Shown: positions 51,277 to 61,343, counted from the first letter of the stretch. The stretch: 64,000 nt of DNA from Rhodoferax sp. OV413 (GCA_945861785.1 CAMAWD010000026.1:1-64000); one strand, 5' to 3'. Notes: a model not told the origin generated them from the letters alone. Program-made: numbers and translations.

Positions 51277-51349
51277 CTGGCCCCCTTGGCGCTGCGCGCC
51301 GTCCTCCCTTGGGGGAGCGAGCGCCTTCGGAGCGGCCGTGCGGTGCGCA
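51277..51349. repeat. G/C-rich spacer with CCAAGGG motifs
   Basis: The 73-bp bchY-bchZ spacer contains CCCTTGGGGGAG and CCCCCTTGGCGC, paired CCAAGGG-type words with dyad character. It looks like the short intergenic repeats common in Comamonadaceae. Family assignment is not possible from one copy. Confidence 0.3.
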
Positions 51350-52909
51350 TCAGATCATCGCCTCCGCTTTGCGTTTTTTTGCCTGTTTTTCCAGCAGGCG
51401 CCTGGTCTCGGCCTTGAATTCGGGGCGGTCTTGCGGCACCGCGCTGGAGGCCTCCCAGACACCGGCGCTGTGGCCTGAACCAGTGGCGCCAAAAAATTCC
51501 TTCATCGCCGTGAAGCGCGCCTTGTTGCCGATGGCGGCATTGATCACCGTGGCCAGCGACCCGGCGCCCGCCGGCCCCATCAGCGGCCGCGCGGAAATCA
51601 GGTTGGTGAAGTACAGCGCGGGAATGCTCAGCTCCTTGGCCGCCTGCACCACCGGAGTGGTGCCGATGGCCAGGTCGGGTTGCCACTCATGCATGGCCGC
51701 CAGATCGTGCTGCAGCGAGGCGCGGTACTGCACATGCACACCGTGGGCCTGCAACCATTCGCAATCCAGTGAACTCCAGGGTGTGCGCGGGCAGGCGGTT
51801 CCCACGTAGCGGAGGTCCGCCCCGCTCTCCACCAGCAGTCGCGCCACCAGCAGTTCCGAGCCTTCGTAGCCCGAAAGCGTGATACGGCCCTTGATGGGCA
51901 TCGCTGCAAGCGCCCCCTTGATGGCGCCCAGCATGATGTTCTTCACCGTGTCGATCCTGGCCTGCGGCACATTGGCCGCGGTACCCACCGCCTGCAACCA
52001 GGCTTCGGTGCCATCGTGCCCCACGGGGGCTGAGCCAATCACCGGACGACCTGCGGCCTCGAACTCGCGCACGCTGGCGGTGTAGAACGGATGAATGGCC
52101 GCCACGGCGGTGCAATCCAGCGCCGCGTAGAGCTCACGCCATTCACGCGTTGGCACCACCGGGCCAGCGGCCAGACCCATGGGCTCGAGCATGCGCCCGA
52201 TGATGACCGGGTCGGCCGGGAACATCTCGCCCAACAGGCTGATGGTCGGCTTGTCTGCGCGGCCTGCACGTGGCGCCTGTACCGGGCCATTGAGGATTTC
52301 CTCGCGCGCAAAGCGCAGCATGGCGCCGGACAACACGTCCTTGGCCTCGGCATGGGTGGGAACGCCGAAGCCCGGCACATCGATGCCGATGATGCGAACG
52401 CCGTTGATTTCCCTGGGCAGCAGCTGCAGCGGCACGCCGCTGGCGGTCGGCACGCACAGGTTGATGATGACGATGGCGTCGAGCTTGTCGGGGTCGGCCT
52501 GGTTGTAAACCGCCTCGCGGATATCTTCGAACAGCTTGCCGGTGACCAGCGACTCGGAATTGAAGGGCACGTAACCCACACTGCGGCGCGCACCATAAAA
52601 GTGGCTGGTGAAGGTCAGGCCGTACACGCAGCAGGCCGAGCCGGAAAGAATGGTGAAGGTGCGGCGCATGCGCAGGCCCACACGCAGCGAACCAAAGGCC
52701 GGGCACATGCTCTGCGGCTGGTCGTGCGGCCCGGCGGCTGGGTCCAGTGGGTAGTCTTTGGCGTACTGTGCCAGCACCTCTGATTTGCCCGAAGCCTTGG
52801 CTGCGGCCAGCATTTTTTCCCCACCGGCATGGCAGCCCATTCCGTCACCTTCCAGGGTGGTTGCTGCACCGGCGGCAGGTGCGGGGACAATGGGAATCGT
52901 CTTGTTCAT
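51350..52909 (-). CDS. bchY: Chlorophyllide a reductase subunit Y
   Basis: The 519-residue NifD-like COR subunit has the cluster cysteines in [24 protein letters not shown] and [10 protein letters not shown]. The C-terminal half shows [19 protein letters not shown]. With BchZ it binds chlorophyllide a and gives 3-vinyl bacteriochlorophyllide. It lies 21 bp after bchX. Confidence 0.96.
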   Translation of the reverse strand: MNKTIPIVPAPAAGAATTLEGDGMGCHAGGEKMLAAAKASGKSEVLAQYAKDYPLDPAAGPHDQPQSMCPAFGSLRVGLRMRRTFTILSGSACCVYGLTFTSHFYGARRSVGYVPFNSESLVTGKLFEDIREAVYNQADPDKLDAIVIINLCVPTASGVPLQLLPREINGVRIIGIDVPGFGVPTHAEAKDVLSGAMLRFAREEILNGPVQAPRAGRADKPTISLLGEMFPADPVIIGRMLEPMGLAAGPVVPTREWRELYAALDCTAVAAIHPFYTASVREFEAAGRPVIGSAPVGHDGTEAWLQAVGTAANVPQARIDTVKNIMLGAIKGALAAMPIKGRITLSGYEGSELLVARLLVESGADLRYVGTACPRTPWSSLDCEWLQAHGVHVQYRASLQHDLAAMHEWQPDLAIGTTPVVQAAKELSIPALYFTNLISARPLMGPAGAGSLATVINAAIGNKARFTAMKEFFGATGSGHSAGVWEASSAVPQDRPEFKAETRRLLEKQAKKRKAEAMI

Positions 52910-52930
52910 GGAAGGTACCGCCTGGCCGTA

Positions 52931-53944
52931 TCAGACTTCGTCGTAGACCACTTCAAGCGTTGGCTTGGTGTTTTCGGTCTTGCCGCACATGTCGAACTGC
53001 GTGGCGGGCTCCAGCACCACATTCCTGCCCACCGACGCGGCCGAGAACAAACCCAGCAGCGCGTCCTGGGTCATGGGTTTTGGCCGCACCGGCAGCGAGG
53101 TGCCGACGTTTTCGGCGAGTTCGGCGAACATCGGCCCCCAGACGGAGTCCGGGCGGCCGATGATCTCGTAGCTGGCGCTCTTGCGGCGGATGTCTTCGTT
53201 GGCCGGAATGGTGGAGAGCACCGGGATGCCGACCTGCAGCGCAAAGTTGGCAGCCTCGCCGGTGCCATCGTCGCGGTTGATGACCATGCCCGCCACACCG
53301 ACGTTGCCGCCAAGCTTGCGGAAATACTCCACGGCGGAGCACACGTTGTTGGCGACATAGAGCGACTGCAGGTCGTTGCTGGCCACCACGATCACCTTTT
53401 GGCACATGTCGCGTGCAATCGGCAGGCCGAAGCCACCACACACCACGTCGCCGAGAAAATCGAGCAGCACGTAGTCAAAGCCCCACTCGTGAAAGCCCAG
53501 CTTCTCCAGCAGCTCGAAACCGTGGATGATGCCGCGACCGCCGCAGCCACGACCGACCTCGGGGCCGCCGAGCTCCATGGCGTACACGCCGTCGCGTTTG
53601 AAGCACACGTCGCCGATGGCCACCGCCTCGCCAGCGAGCTTCTTCTTCGAGGACGTCTCGATGATGGTGGGGCAGGCACGTCCGCCAAAGAGCAGGCTGG
53701 TGGTGTCGCTCTTGGGGTCGCAACCGATCAGAAGAACCTTCTTGCCCTGCTGCGCCATCATGTAGCTCAGGTTGGCCAGCGTGAAGCTCTTGCCAATGCC
53801 GCCCTTGCCGTAAATGGCAATGATCTGGGTTTCTTTGGTGACCGGGCCGCTTGCCACCGGCGCGGGTTCAGCCGCGGCTTCGGTGCGCAGGATGTCGCGC
53901 ATGAAGTTCATTGGGGCCACTGCCGGTATCGACGTTGCACTCAT
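52931..53944 (-). CDS. bchX: Chlorophyllide a reductase iron protein
   Basis: The 337-residue NifH-like ATPase of COR has GKGGIGKS at 46-53 and the cluster cysteines C134 (GRGCGGRG) and C169 (DVVCGGF). An N-terminal extension of about 38 residues is typical for BchX. The start overlaps the bchC stop by four bases. Confidence 0.97.
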   Translation of the reverse strand: MSATSIPAVAPMNFMRDILRTEAAAEPAPVASGPVTKETQIIAIYGKGGIGKSFTLANLSYMMAQQGKKVLLIGCDPKSDTTSLLFGGRACPTIIETSSKKKLAGEAVAIGDVCFKRDGVYAMELGGPEVGRGCGGRGIIHGFELLEKLGFHEWGFDYVLLDFLGDVVCGGFGLPIARDMCQKVIVVASNDLQSLYVANNVCSAVEYFRKLGGNVGVAGMVINRDDGTGEAANFALQVGIPVLSTIPANEDIRRKSASYEIIGRPDSVWGPMFAELAENVGTSLPVRPKPMTQDALLGLFSAASVGRNVVLEPATQFDMCGKTENTKPTLEVVYDEV

Positions 53945-54879
53945 TGGGTCTGTCTCCAGTCAAGGACCATCTTCAAACAGTTGGCGTCGCCAAAGGCGGT
54001 GCGGTAGGCCGCTTCAGCCTGGGACGCTTCGTGGCGGTGCGTGATCAGGTCTTCCAGCGACAGGCTCCCGTCACCTGCCAGGGCGATAACTTTGGCCAGG
54101 TCGTCCGGCGCCCACTGCGCTGCCACGCGAATGCGCGCTTCGCGCATGAAGGCTGGCGCAAAGTTGAAGGACAGCGGGGTGTCGTAGAAACCCGCCAGCA
54201 CGATTTCGCCACCTGGTGCGAGGTGCCCGATAAGCGTGTCGAGCAAGGCGGATGCGCCACTGACATCGCAAATGCAGCGGTAACGGCGATCGGTGTCCTG
54301 TGCCGGGTCGATCACCTGGTAGCCGACGCCACCGCTGCGGCGCTGCGGGTTGGTTTCCCACACCACCGGGCTGGCGCCCGCAAGCACGGCGAGCCTGGCA
54401 ATCAGCCGGCCCAGAACGCCATGCCCAACGATCAGGTCCGGTTGCTGTGTGCCGGCACGCGAAGCGGCGTGGTACGCCGTGGCGGCCAGCGCAAACAATA
54501 CACCGCGCTCGCCCAGGCTTTCCGAGATGGCCAGGGCGCGCGCAGCCGGCACCACCAGGCGGGCAGCGGCGCCGCCAAACAGATTGCGTGCATCTTTGAA
54601 GCACTGCGAGCCCGGAACGAACACACGCGTTCCTTCGGTCAAGCTGGCGTTGTGGCCGGCACGGGTCACGCGGCCCACGGTTTCGTAGCCCGGCACCAGT
54701 GGGTAGCCCATGCCTGGAAACGCTGGCATGGTGCCGTACCACAGCAGCCGCTCCGTACCGGTACTGATGCCGCTGTATTCGACCTCGACCTCCACATCGA
54801 GCTCGCCCATGTCGGCTACCGCGAGGGGCTTTACCGACAAGAACTTGGGGTTCTCAAAAACGATTGCGCTTGCTTGCAT
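53941..54879 (-). CDS. bchC: 3-hydroxyethyl bacteriochlorophyllide a dehydrogenase
   Basis: The 312-residue medium-chain dehydrogenase-like enzyme oxidises the 3-hydroxyethyl group to acetyl with NAD+. It shows EVEYSGISTGTERLLWYG, PLVPGYETVGRV, and the C-terminal APGGEIVLAGFYDTPLSFNFAP. The ATG at 54879 has no SD and is only four bases from the nearer PpsR palindrome. It heads bchCXYZ-puf-crtADC. Confidence 0.95.
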   Translation of the reverse strand: MQASAIVFENPKFLSVKPLAVADMGELDVEVEVEYSGISTGTERLLWYGTMPAFPGMGYPLVPGYETVGRVTRAGHNASLTEGTRVFVPGSQCFKDARNLFGGAAARLVVPAARALAISESLGERGVLFALAATAYHAASRAGTQQPDLIVGHGVLGRLIARLAVLAGASPVVWETNPQRRSGGVGYQVIDPAQDTDRRYRCICDVSGASALLDTLIGHLAPGGEIVLAGFYDTPLSFNFAPAFMREARIRVAAQWAPDDLAKVIALAGDGSLSLEDLITHRHEASQAEAAYRTAFGDANCLKMVLDWRQTQ

Positions 54880-54882
54880 GTC

Positions 54883-54926
54883 TGTATATTCGTATTGACA
54901 ACGATATGTGTCAAGTCAACTTGACA
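54883..54926. promoter_or_regulatory. Two PpsR/CrtJ palindromes and promoter of bchC
   Basis: TGTATATTCGTATTGACA (54883-54900) and TGTCAAGTCAACTTGACA (54909-54926) are exact TGT-N12-ACA sites, 26 bp apart start to start. On the minus strand the distal one ends in TTGACA, followed after 17 bp by GAATAT, a plausible -35/-10. Transcription would start at or within a few bases of the bchC ATG. The distal site overlaps the crtF stop codon. Confidence 0.85.
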
Positions 54927-56125
54927 ATATTTCTGTCGTTCGCGGGTAAACCCTGAGGTTTCCGGGCTATCAGAACCTCGGTGTGCAAGGGCATGGGATT
55001 GGGAACCCGCTCGATAGAGATGAAACCGGCCGCTTTCAGAAGCCCACCCAACTCTGCCGCTGTGCGCAGGCGCCCGCTGCCCATGGCCAGAAGATAGAAA
55101 TGGAAGTAAGCATCCCCTTGTGGTGGCGCATCGGCGTGTTGTGCCATGGGCTCGGCCAGCAGCAAGGTCCCCCCGGGGGGCAGTGCATCGTGGATGTTTC
55201 GCAGCAATTGGGCAACGTCCGCATCGGGATGGTCGTGCGCCACTCGAACCAGAGTGACAAGGTCCGCACCGGTGGGCAACCGGTCATGCAGGAAACTGCC
55301 CCCATGCGCCGTTGCGCGAGCGCCAAACCCCTGGCGCGCAAAGTTGCCACGCGCCAGCGCCGCCACCTGCGGCAAGTCGAACAGCACGAGTTCGAGATGC
55401 GGCGCGTGGTGTGCCAGGCGCGACATGAATGTGCCCTGCCCGCCGCCCACGTCCAGTACCCGTCGGTGCCGGCTGAAGTCATAGACCTGCAGGACTTCGT
55501 CCACTACAAATGGCTGTGACGCCGACATCAAGTCGGAGTAGCGGGCTATTTTTTCAGCCTGCCAGTCCTGACGCCGGGTATCGCGCTCCTTGTCCAGTGC
55601 ATAGGGCCAGTAATGCGACATACGGCCCTGGTCGAGTTCATCCCGCAACAAGGCGACGGGGTCCTGCATGTCCTGGTAGAGCACGGCATGGTGCTCGATC
55701 ATGGCGCGAATGCCCGCATGCCCGGCGATCGGCGCCCCCAATGCACCCAGGCCGTACCGTCCCTCACCCCGCAGCTCCATCAGCCGCAATGCCACCGCCG
55801 CGTTCAGCAAGCGCTGCAGCCCCGCGGCTGGCACACTGCAGGCCTGCGCCAATTCCGGCAATGTGCGCGGCTCTTCGGCAACTGTTTCGAGCAGCCTCAG
55901 GCGCACACAGGCCAGCAGAACCTGTGAGTACACGAAACCGGCCATGAGATCAAAAACCTGGCGCGTACGCCGCCGGGTGATCCACCGGGTCAGCGCATTG
56001 GCGCGACTCCAGCGGTACAGTTCCGCGCTGGTCATCCAGCGGTCCAGAAGTGCGCCGAATCTGTCACGCAGGGGCGTCTTGCGCTCCAGATGGGCCGGGC
56101 TGTCTGCCAGATCGAGTTGCCTCAT
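54911..56125 (-). CDS. crtF: Demethylspheroidene/hydroxyneurosporene O-methyltransferase
   Basis: The 404-residue SAM-dependent enzyme methylates the 1-hydroxyl of carotenoids. It has a dimerisation N-domain (VFDLMAGFVYSQVLLACVRL) and the SAM motif VLDVGGGQGTFMSRLA, with the catalytic-region VRVAHDHPDADV. It is 51 bp after crtE and likely co-transcribed with it. Confidence 0.94.
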   Translation of the reverse strand: MRQLDLADSPAHLERKTPLRDRFGALLDRWMTSAELYRWSRANALTRWITRRRTRQVFDLMAGFVYSQVLLACVRLRLLETVAEEPRTLPELAQACSVPAAGLQRLLNAAVALRLMELRGEGRYGLGALGAPIAGHAGIRAMIEHHAVLYQDMQDPVALLRDELDQGRMSHYWPYALDKERDTRRQDWQAEKIARYSDLMSASQPFVVDEVLQVYDFSRHRRVLDVGGGQGTFMSRLAHHAPHLELVLFDLPQVAALARGNFARQGFGARATAHGGSFLHDRLPTGADLVTLVRVAHDHPDADVAQLLRNIHDALPPGGTLLLAEPMAQHADAPPQGDAYFHFYLLAMGSGRLRTAAELGGLLKAAGFISIERVPNPMPLHTEVLIARKPQGLPANDRNIVKLT

Positions 56126-56176
56126 GCGTGCCTTGCAGAATCGCTCACCAATCTCCGTGGCCAGCTTTGCGTTCGG

Positions 56177-57073
56177 CTAAACGGTTTCTGCGGGCAATAC
56201 CACGCTGCGGTACACATTGCAGGCGGTGCGCGGCACCAGCCGTTCGGACTCCTGCCATACCAGTTCACGCATGGCCTGCCTGCTGGCGCATTCGGGAACA
56301 GAGTCGGCGGCCTCCTGAATCAGCGACTCAAAGTAGCTGACGGCCCCACCCAGTCCAAGGTTGGTGATGGCGTTGGGACGGGCGTGTTGCGCGTCCTGCC
56401 CCACGGGCTTGCCGAGCAAATCGGCCTGGCCCATGACATCGCGGATATCGTCCGCAATCTGGTAGGCCTCGCCCAGGCGCTCACCCAGTGCCTGCCAGTC
56501 ACGCGGGTCCGCGCCGGCACTCAAAGCCCCTGCGCAAGTCGCTGCAACGAACAGCGCACCAGTCTTGGCGCGCTGGTATTGGGACAGCGACACCCGGGAT
56601 TCAGACTCCCAGGCCTGGCCGGCAACAATCCCGTGCGGCATGCCCACACCGGCGGCAATGACCTTGAGCAAAGGCGCCAGCCGGGTCGGCGAACGCCCAG
56701 CTGCGCTGGCGAGGGTGTCGAAGGCCATCACGATCAGGGCATCCCCGGCCAGCACCGCCAGACATTCACCATAGGCGAAGTGAACCGAGGCGCGACCCCG
56801 GCGCGTCTTTGCATCATCAAAGCAGGGCAAATCGTCATGCACCAGCGACGCGCAGTGCAGCAGCTCAATCGCCACCGCAGCCGCGTCGGCCAGCTCCGGA
56901 TCCGTATTACCACAGGCGTTGGCGACCGCCAGGCACAACTGCGGGCGAATCCGCGCACCACCTGGAAACACAGCGTGGCAAATCGCTGCTGCCAGTTTGG
57001 GGGGGGAACCCGGGGCTTCATTACTCGCCACCGCCAGTGCAAGGCAGTGTTCTATGCGGGTGATGGCTTTCAT
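56177..57073 (-). CDS. crtE: Geranylgeranyl diphosphate synthase
   Basis: The 298-residue trans-prenyltransferase has the first Asp-rich motif HDDLPCFDDAKTRRGR and the second QIADDIRDVMGQ. It supplies GGPP to phytoene synthase and BchG. ATG 57073 follows TGGAGATCCTC. A PpsR site lies 61 bp upstream. Confidence 0.95.
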   Translation of the reverse strand: MKAITRIEHCLALAVASNEAPGSPPKLAAAICHAVFPGGARIRPQLCLAVANACGNTDPELADAAAVAIELLHCASLVHDDLPCFDDAKTRRGRASVHFAYGECLAVLAGDALIVMAFDTLASAAGRSPTRLAPLLKVIAAGVGMPHGIVAGQAWESESRVSLSQYQRAKTGALFVAATCAGALSAGADPRDWQALGERLGEAYQIADDIRDVMGQADLLGKPVGQDAQHARPNAITNLGLGGAVSYFESLIQEAADSVPECASRQAMRELVWQESERLVPRTACNVYRSVVLPAETV

Positions 57074-57133
57074 GAGGATCTCCAGAAATTGGGTTGAAAT
57101 ACATCAATGACAATTTTTGTTGTCACTTTAATA

Positions 57134-57151
57134 TGTCAATCAATATAGACA
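57134..57151. promoter_or_regulatory. PpsR/CrtJ palindrome upstream of crtE
   Basis: TGTCAATCAATATAGACA is an exact TGT-N12-ACA site. On the minus strand its left half gives TTGACA, a -35 hexamer, with an AT-rich -10 region about 17 bp on. A second dyad, TGACA-N8-TGTCA (57108-57125), lies next to it. Confidence 0.78.
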
Positions 57152-57203
57152 CTCTTTGCGGAGTCGTCAACTCTGGTATCCACCCCCTCGGCCCCGCAGT
57201 GGT

Positions 57204-58124
57204 TCAAAAGTCGGGGGGTGGCTCCGTGCCCAGCAATGCGAGCAGCACCGGCAGCAGCAGGTCAGGCCGCTCTTCATGGGCGAGATGGCCCAGGCCGTCC
57301 AGCATTGCCACTGGCAAGGCGGGTCCCGAATGCAGCCTGGCCAAGGCACGCCAGGCGACATCCGGCGGCACTATCAGGTCATTGGAGCCGACGACGAACT
57401 GCACAGCGGTGCGAAGACGCGGCAGGTCTTGCCACAGGCCGCGCAGGTCCCAGTTCGCCATCAAACCCAAGGCGCCCGCAGCGTGTCCCGGATTGGAAAT
57501 CAGGCGTCGATACAGCTCGCGGCCAGTGGCATCCAGCCGTGAACCGGTGCCATCCATCAGGCGATCGAGAACCCGCTGGGTGCCGGCACGCCAGGCAAAT
57601 AGTTCTGGCACCCAGGGTGCACGGGTGAGTACCTTCGCCAGTGGGGAAAACAGCTGTCCGGCCAGACCCTCCAGCGGCACGAGCGCACCATTGACCGAGA
57701 CCACGTGACGCGGCGTCACCAGCCCATCGAGGCACATGCGCAGCGCAATGGCTGCGCCGGCGGAATGCCCCACCACCAGTGTCGGAGTCAACTGCAAGAC
57801 TGACAGCAGTTCCCCGAGGCAGCGTGCCATGCCCGGCAAGGAGAAAACCGGTGAGGCGGTGCCGCCCTCGGGCATGTCACTGAACCCGTGGCCGGCCAAA
57901 TCCAGCGCGAGCACGGTGGCGTGCGGCGCCAGCAGGGGGATCAGGCCGCGCCAAGAGTGTGTCGAGGCGCCCGTGCCGTGGAGTAACAGCACACACGGCG
58001 CCTGCGCTGCTGCATGGGGAAAGACCTGAACATGCCAGCGCAGACCGGCAGCGGACACCCGGGTGCTGGCCTGCGCATGCGGCCAGCCCGCCAGATCGGT
58101 GTCCCACCGCAAACGGTTGCTCAT
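57204..58124 (-). CDS. bchO: Alpha/beta hydrolase BchO
   Basis: The 306-residue alpha/beta-fold protein has the oxyanion/nucleophile elements LLLHGTGASTHSWRGL and VVGHSAGAAIAL, and a late His in LGHLAHEERP. BchO is conserved beside bchD in most PGCs and is thought to assist Mg chelation, but its reaction is not established. ATG 58124 overlaps the bchD stop. A GC-rich dyad (57180-57187 with 57214-57221) surrounds its stop codon. Confidence 0.9.
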   Translation of the reverse strand: MSNRLRWDTDLAGWPHAQASTRVSAAGLRWHVQVFPHAAAQAPCVLLLHGTGASTHSWRGLIPLLAPHATVLALDLAGHGFSDMPEGGTASPVFSLPGMARCLGELLSVLQLTPTLVVGHSAGAAIALRMCLDGLVTPRHVVSVNGALVPLEGLAGQLFSPLAKVLTRAPWVPELFAWRAGTQRVLDRLMDGTGSRLDATGRELYRRLISNPGHAAGALGLMANWDLRGLWQDLPRLRTAVQFVVGSNDLIVPPDVAWRALARLHSGPALPVAMLDGLGHLAHEERPDLLLPVLLALLGTEPPPDF

Positions 58125-59926
58125 GAAGAGGCCGAGGCCAGACCTGCCACGGCTTTCACCGCACGGGACATGGCTTGCGCGCTGGCGTAGGGCAGAGTCA
58201 GGTAGCGCGCACCCATGTCCGCAGCCAATGCCCGGGCGGCAACTTGCGGTTGGGCTGAACTGTCGAGCAACAGTGTCGCCACCCCTGACAATCGCAGCTG
58301 GCGGGCCGCCAAAAGCGTGTCCTGGGCTGCGCCCAGGCGCCCGGGAGTGCCGTCGCGGGCGATATTTCCGCGCCCATCGGTCAGCAAGACAATGATGGGC
58401 GTCTCGCCTTTGCGACGGACCTGCTCTCCCATCGTGCGCGCGGCATCGATGCCGCTGGCCAGGGGCGTACCGCCCCCCCCGGGCAAACTTGCCAGGCTGC
58501 GTTTGGCGCGGGCCAGGGAGCGGGTGGGCGCCAACAGAACTTCTGCCGACGTGCCGCGAAAAGCCACCACCGCCACGCGGTCGCGGCGCACGTAACAATC
58601 GGCCAGCAGAAGTTCAACTGCGCCTTTCGCTTCTGCCAGGCGGTTGAGCGCAGCGGAACCCGACGCGTCAACCACAAAAATGGTGGTGGTCTGGCTGCGT
58701 TGCCGAAAGCGGGTCACGTGAAAGTCTTCCTTGCGCACCTGAATCCGTCCTGGCGAGGGCTGCGAACTGCGCAGTCTTTGCCATGGCGCTGCTGCACGCA
58801 GGGTTTCCAGCACATGCAGACGCTGCCCCGCGCGTGGCTCCCCGGCCCGTGCACCGATGGGCCGGCCGCGAAGCTGGCTCTTTTGCACAGTGCCTGAGCG
58901 CCCGCTTGCGGCTGCACGCACCCGGGGAGAAAGCCCCAAGGCCAGGGCAGCCAGCAAGCCCGCAGGCAGCGCGGCCAGGGCCGCCTCGAGGATGCGCTCG
59001 CCCATTTCGCCACGCTGAGCAGCATCGGGCGCGCCTTCGTCCGGTCCGTTTTCGGGAGCTGGGGGCGCGTCGGCTTGCGGCGCGTCCTGCAACATATCGG
59101 GGGGCTGCGACGCCGCCTCGTCCGGCGGGTTCGGTATGGGTTCGGGCGCTGATTCGGGTTCGGACGGCTGCGGAAACCGGGTCGCGCGGGGCACCAGCAC
59201 AAGGCGGGCCGCCAGCGTCAGATGGTCTTCCTCCACCGTATCCGCTCCGGCCAATGCTGCGGCTGCGCGGGCCGCGCCCAGGGCCAGCAGCGGTGCGCGC
59301 ATTGAGTCGATGCCCAATGCCATGGCTGCAGCGCACAAGGCGCTGACAACCCCGTCGTCCGCGCGCACCTGCGCCAACCGGCCACGTGCAGCCAGCACTT
59401 CCTGTGCGGTCCACGCCAGGTCGGCCCCTGGATCGTCCAGCCCATCGAGCGCGAGCCAGAATGCCAGGCGCTCGCGAAGGGCTGCGGGCATGGCTTCGTC
59501 ATCATCGGCGCCTTCGTCCAGAGCCACCAACGCGACCCGTGCGCGGCAGGTGGCATCCAGTCCATCGCGCTGCAGGGACACCGAACCGGTATCGAGCACC
59601 GCGCAAAAGCGTGCTGCGGTCTCCGATGACATGCGCTCGGCCATGGACAGCAACAGCACCCCCCCGTCGGAAGATGGCAAAAGCCCCCGCAAGGCCACCG
59701 GTCGACCCGACTGCAACGTGGCGGCCAGGTCCAGACCGCCCAACAGCGCGGCATCCGAAATATTGACCGGCACCCTGCGCAGTGCCGTGCCGTCCGGCAG
59801 GAGCGCACGCAACTGCGCAAGCCATGCTTCACGCGCAGGACCGGCCGGAGCGCGCAGGCAACTCCCTCCAAGACCCTGCGGATCGACCGCCAGCAAGGCG
59901 GCGACGGTCGCTGCATCGGCCTGCAT
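58121..59926 (-). CDS. bchD: Magnesium chelatase subunit D
   Basis: The 601-residue protein has an AAA-like N-domain without a good Walker A, a Pro/Glu/Ala-rich acidic linker (about 255-300) and a C-terminal von Willebrand A domain with the MIDAS motif VDASGSAALNRLAEAKG and LLTDGRGNIA. It is the platform linking BchI hexamers to BchH. It starts 11 bp after bchI. Confidence 0.95.
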   Translation of the reverse strand: MQADAATVAALLAVDPQGLGGSCLRAPAGPAREAWLAQLRALLPDGTALRRVPVNISDAALLGGLDLAATLQSGRPVALRGLLPSSDGGVLLLSMAERMSSETAARFCAVLDTGSVSLQRDGLDATCRARVALVALDEGADDDEAMPAALRERLAFWLALDGLDDPGADLAWTAQEVLAARGRLAQVRADDGVVSALCAAAMALGIDSMRAPLLALGAARAAAALAGADTVEEDHLTLAARLVLVPRATRFPQPSEPESAPEPIPNPPDEAASQPPDMLQDAPQADAPPAPENGPDEGAPDAAQRGEMGERILEAALAALPAGLLAALALGLSPRVRAAASGRSGTVQKSQLRGRPIGARAGEPRAGQRLHVLETLRAAAPWQRLRSSQPSPGRIQVRKEDFHVTRFRQRSQTTTIFVVDASGSAALNRLAEAKGAVELLLADCYVRRDRVAVVAFRGTSAEVLLAPTRSLARAKRSLASLPGGGGTPLASGIDAARTMGEQVRRKGETPIIVLLTDGRGNIARDGTPGRLGAAQDTLLAARQLRLSGVATLLLDSSAQPQVAARALAADMGARYLTLPYASAQAMSRAVKAVAGLASASS

Positions 59927-59937
59927 GCAATGCGCCT

Positions 59938-60969
59938 TCAGCCGGGAAACAGTTCAGCCACGGCCCGATCCACCCGCACGGTCGAACCGGTGTCGTCCAG
60001 CGGATTGCGTCGCAACCGGTGACGCAGCGCGGAGGCTGCCACCGCGCGCAGGTGGGAGACGCCGACCTGCGCATCGCCTCGCAGCGCAGCGCAGGCCCGC
60101 GCAGCGCGGATCAGCGTCAGGTCGCCACGCAGCCCGTCGGTGCCCAGCGCCATGCACAGTTTGGCGGTATCCAGCCGTGCGGTATCGGGAACGTCTACCG
60201 AACCCAGATGCTTTCTGGCCGCCAGGATGGTGCGGCGCGTGCGGTCATCCTCCTTCTTCCAGGCCAGGGAAAAGGCCGCGGGGTCGCGCTCGAAAGCGTC
60301 GCGTCGCTTTACCACCTGGACGCGCGCTTCCAGTAACTGGGGGGTCTTGACTTCCACGGACAGGCCAAAGCGGTCCAGCAACTGGGGGCGCAGTTCGCCC
60401 TCTTCCGGGTTGCCGCTTCCGATCAGAACAAATCGCGCGGGGTGACGCACGCTCAGGCCCTCGCGCTCCACCACATTTTCACCGGAGGCTGCGACATCGA
60501 TCAGCAGATCGACCAGGTGGTCTTCCAGCAGATTGACCTCGTCGATATACAGAAACCCCCGGTTGGCACGCGCCAGCAAACCCGGCTCAAAGGCCTTGAC
60601 CCCTTGAGACAGCGCGCGCTCCAGATCCAGGGCACCCACGACCCGATCCTCTGTCGCGCCCAGCGGCAAGTCCACCACCGGCACCGGTATCAAATGGCTG
60701 CGCAGTCTGGATCGCGGGGCGGCACGCAGCGCGGCGCAGTCCGGGCACGCGCTGCCCTCGCTCGCAGGGTCGCAGCCATAGCGGCACCCCACGACGGCTT
60801 GCATCTTCGGCAGCAGGGCGGCGAGCGCGCGCACTGCGGTGGACTTGCCGGTCCCGCGGTCGCCAAACACCAGGACACCGCCGATCGTCGGGTCGACCGC
60901 GGACATCAATATTGCCATCTTCATTTCGTCCTGGCCGACGATTGCGGAAAAGGGGAAGGTCAAAGCCAT
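59938..60969 (-). CDS. bchI: Magnesium chelatase ATPase subunit I
   Basis: The 343-residue AAA+ motor has Walker A GDRGTGKST (36-44), Walker B GFLYIDEVNLLEDH and sensor 1 LIGSGNPEEGELRPQL. It drives Mg2+ insertion with BchD and BchH. It heads bchIDO. The 374 bp between it and the divergent DUF3422 gene must hold both promoters; I see no TGT-N12-ACA site or other clear motif in it. Confidence 0.97.
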   Translation of the reverse strand: MALTFPFSAIVGQDEMKMAILMSAVDPTIGGVLVFGDRGTGKSTAVRALAALLPKMQAVVGCRYGCDPASEGSACPDCAALRAAPRSRLRSHLIPVPVVDLPLGATEDRVVGALDLERALSQGVKAFEPGLLARANRGFLYIDEVNLLEDHLVDLLIDVAASGENVVEREGLSVRHPARFVLIGSGNPEEGELRPQLLDRFGLSVEVKTPQLLEARVQVVKRRDAFERDPAAFSLAWKKEDDRTRRTILAARKHLGSVDVPDTARLDTAKLCMALGTDGLRGDLTLIRAARACAALRGDAQVGVSHLRAVAASALRHRLRRNPLDDTGSTVRVDRAVAELFPG

Positions 60970-61343
60970 GGTGCTTGCAGTGTTGAAGATTCAAATCGGA
61001 ATGTCCGGCAAGACCCCACGGCGTGTCGCTCAACTCCGATGAACGGGAGGCGCGCTGCCAAGTGCTTGCCTGCAGACGGTTGCGCACATTGTCGAACGAA
61101 ATCATGCCAGCCTGGCGCGCCCACACAAGCCAGCCAGGGCAAATCGCATCCCCACAGGCTTCCAGCGCCTCCGGCATGGCTGGATGCACAGGCACGCCCG
61201 GGGCCGTACCGCCGTGGACTATCGGCGCGTGAGATGCCTCAGCCGGCGCCTTGGAACAGCACCGCCAAGCCGGCTGGGACACCCCAGCAAACCGGCTGAA
61301 AAGATGGGGCCGGGGCTGCGTGATAATCCGCGCTGGGGGTACC

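Noticed and set aside
57180-57221. GC-rich stem around the bchO stop as an intrinsic terminator
   Set aside because: The loop contains the stop codon and no T-run follows, so it is mentioned under bchO but not called as a terminator.
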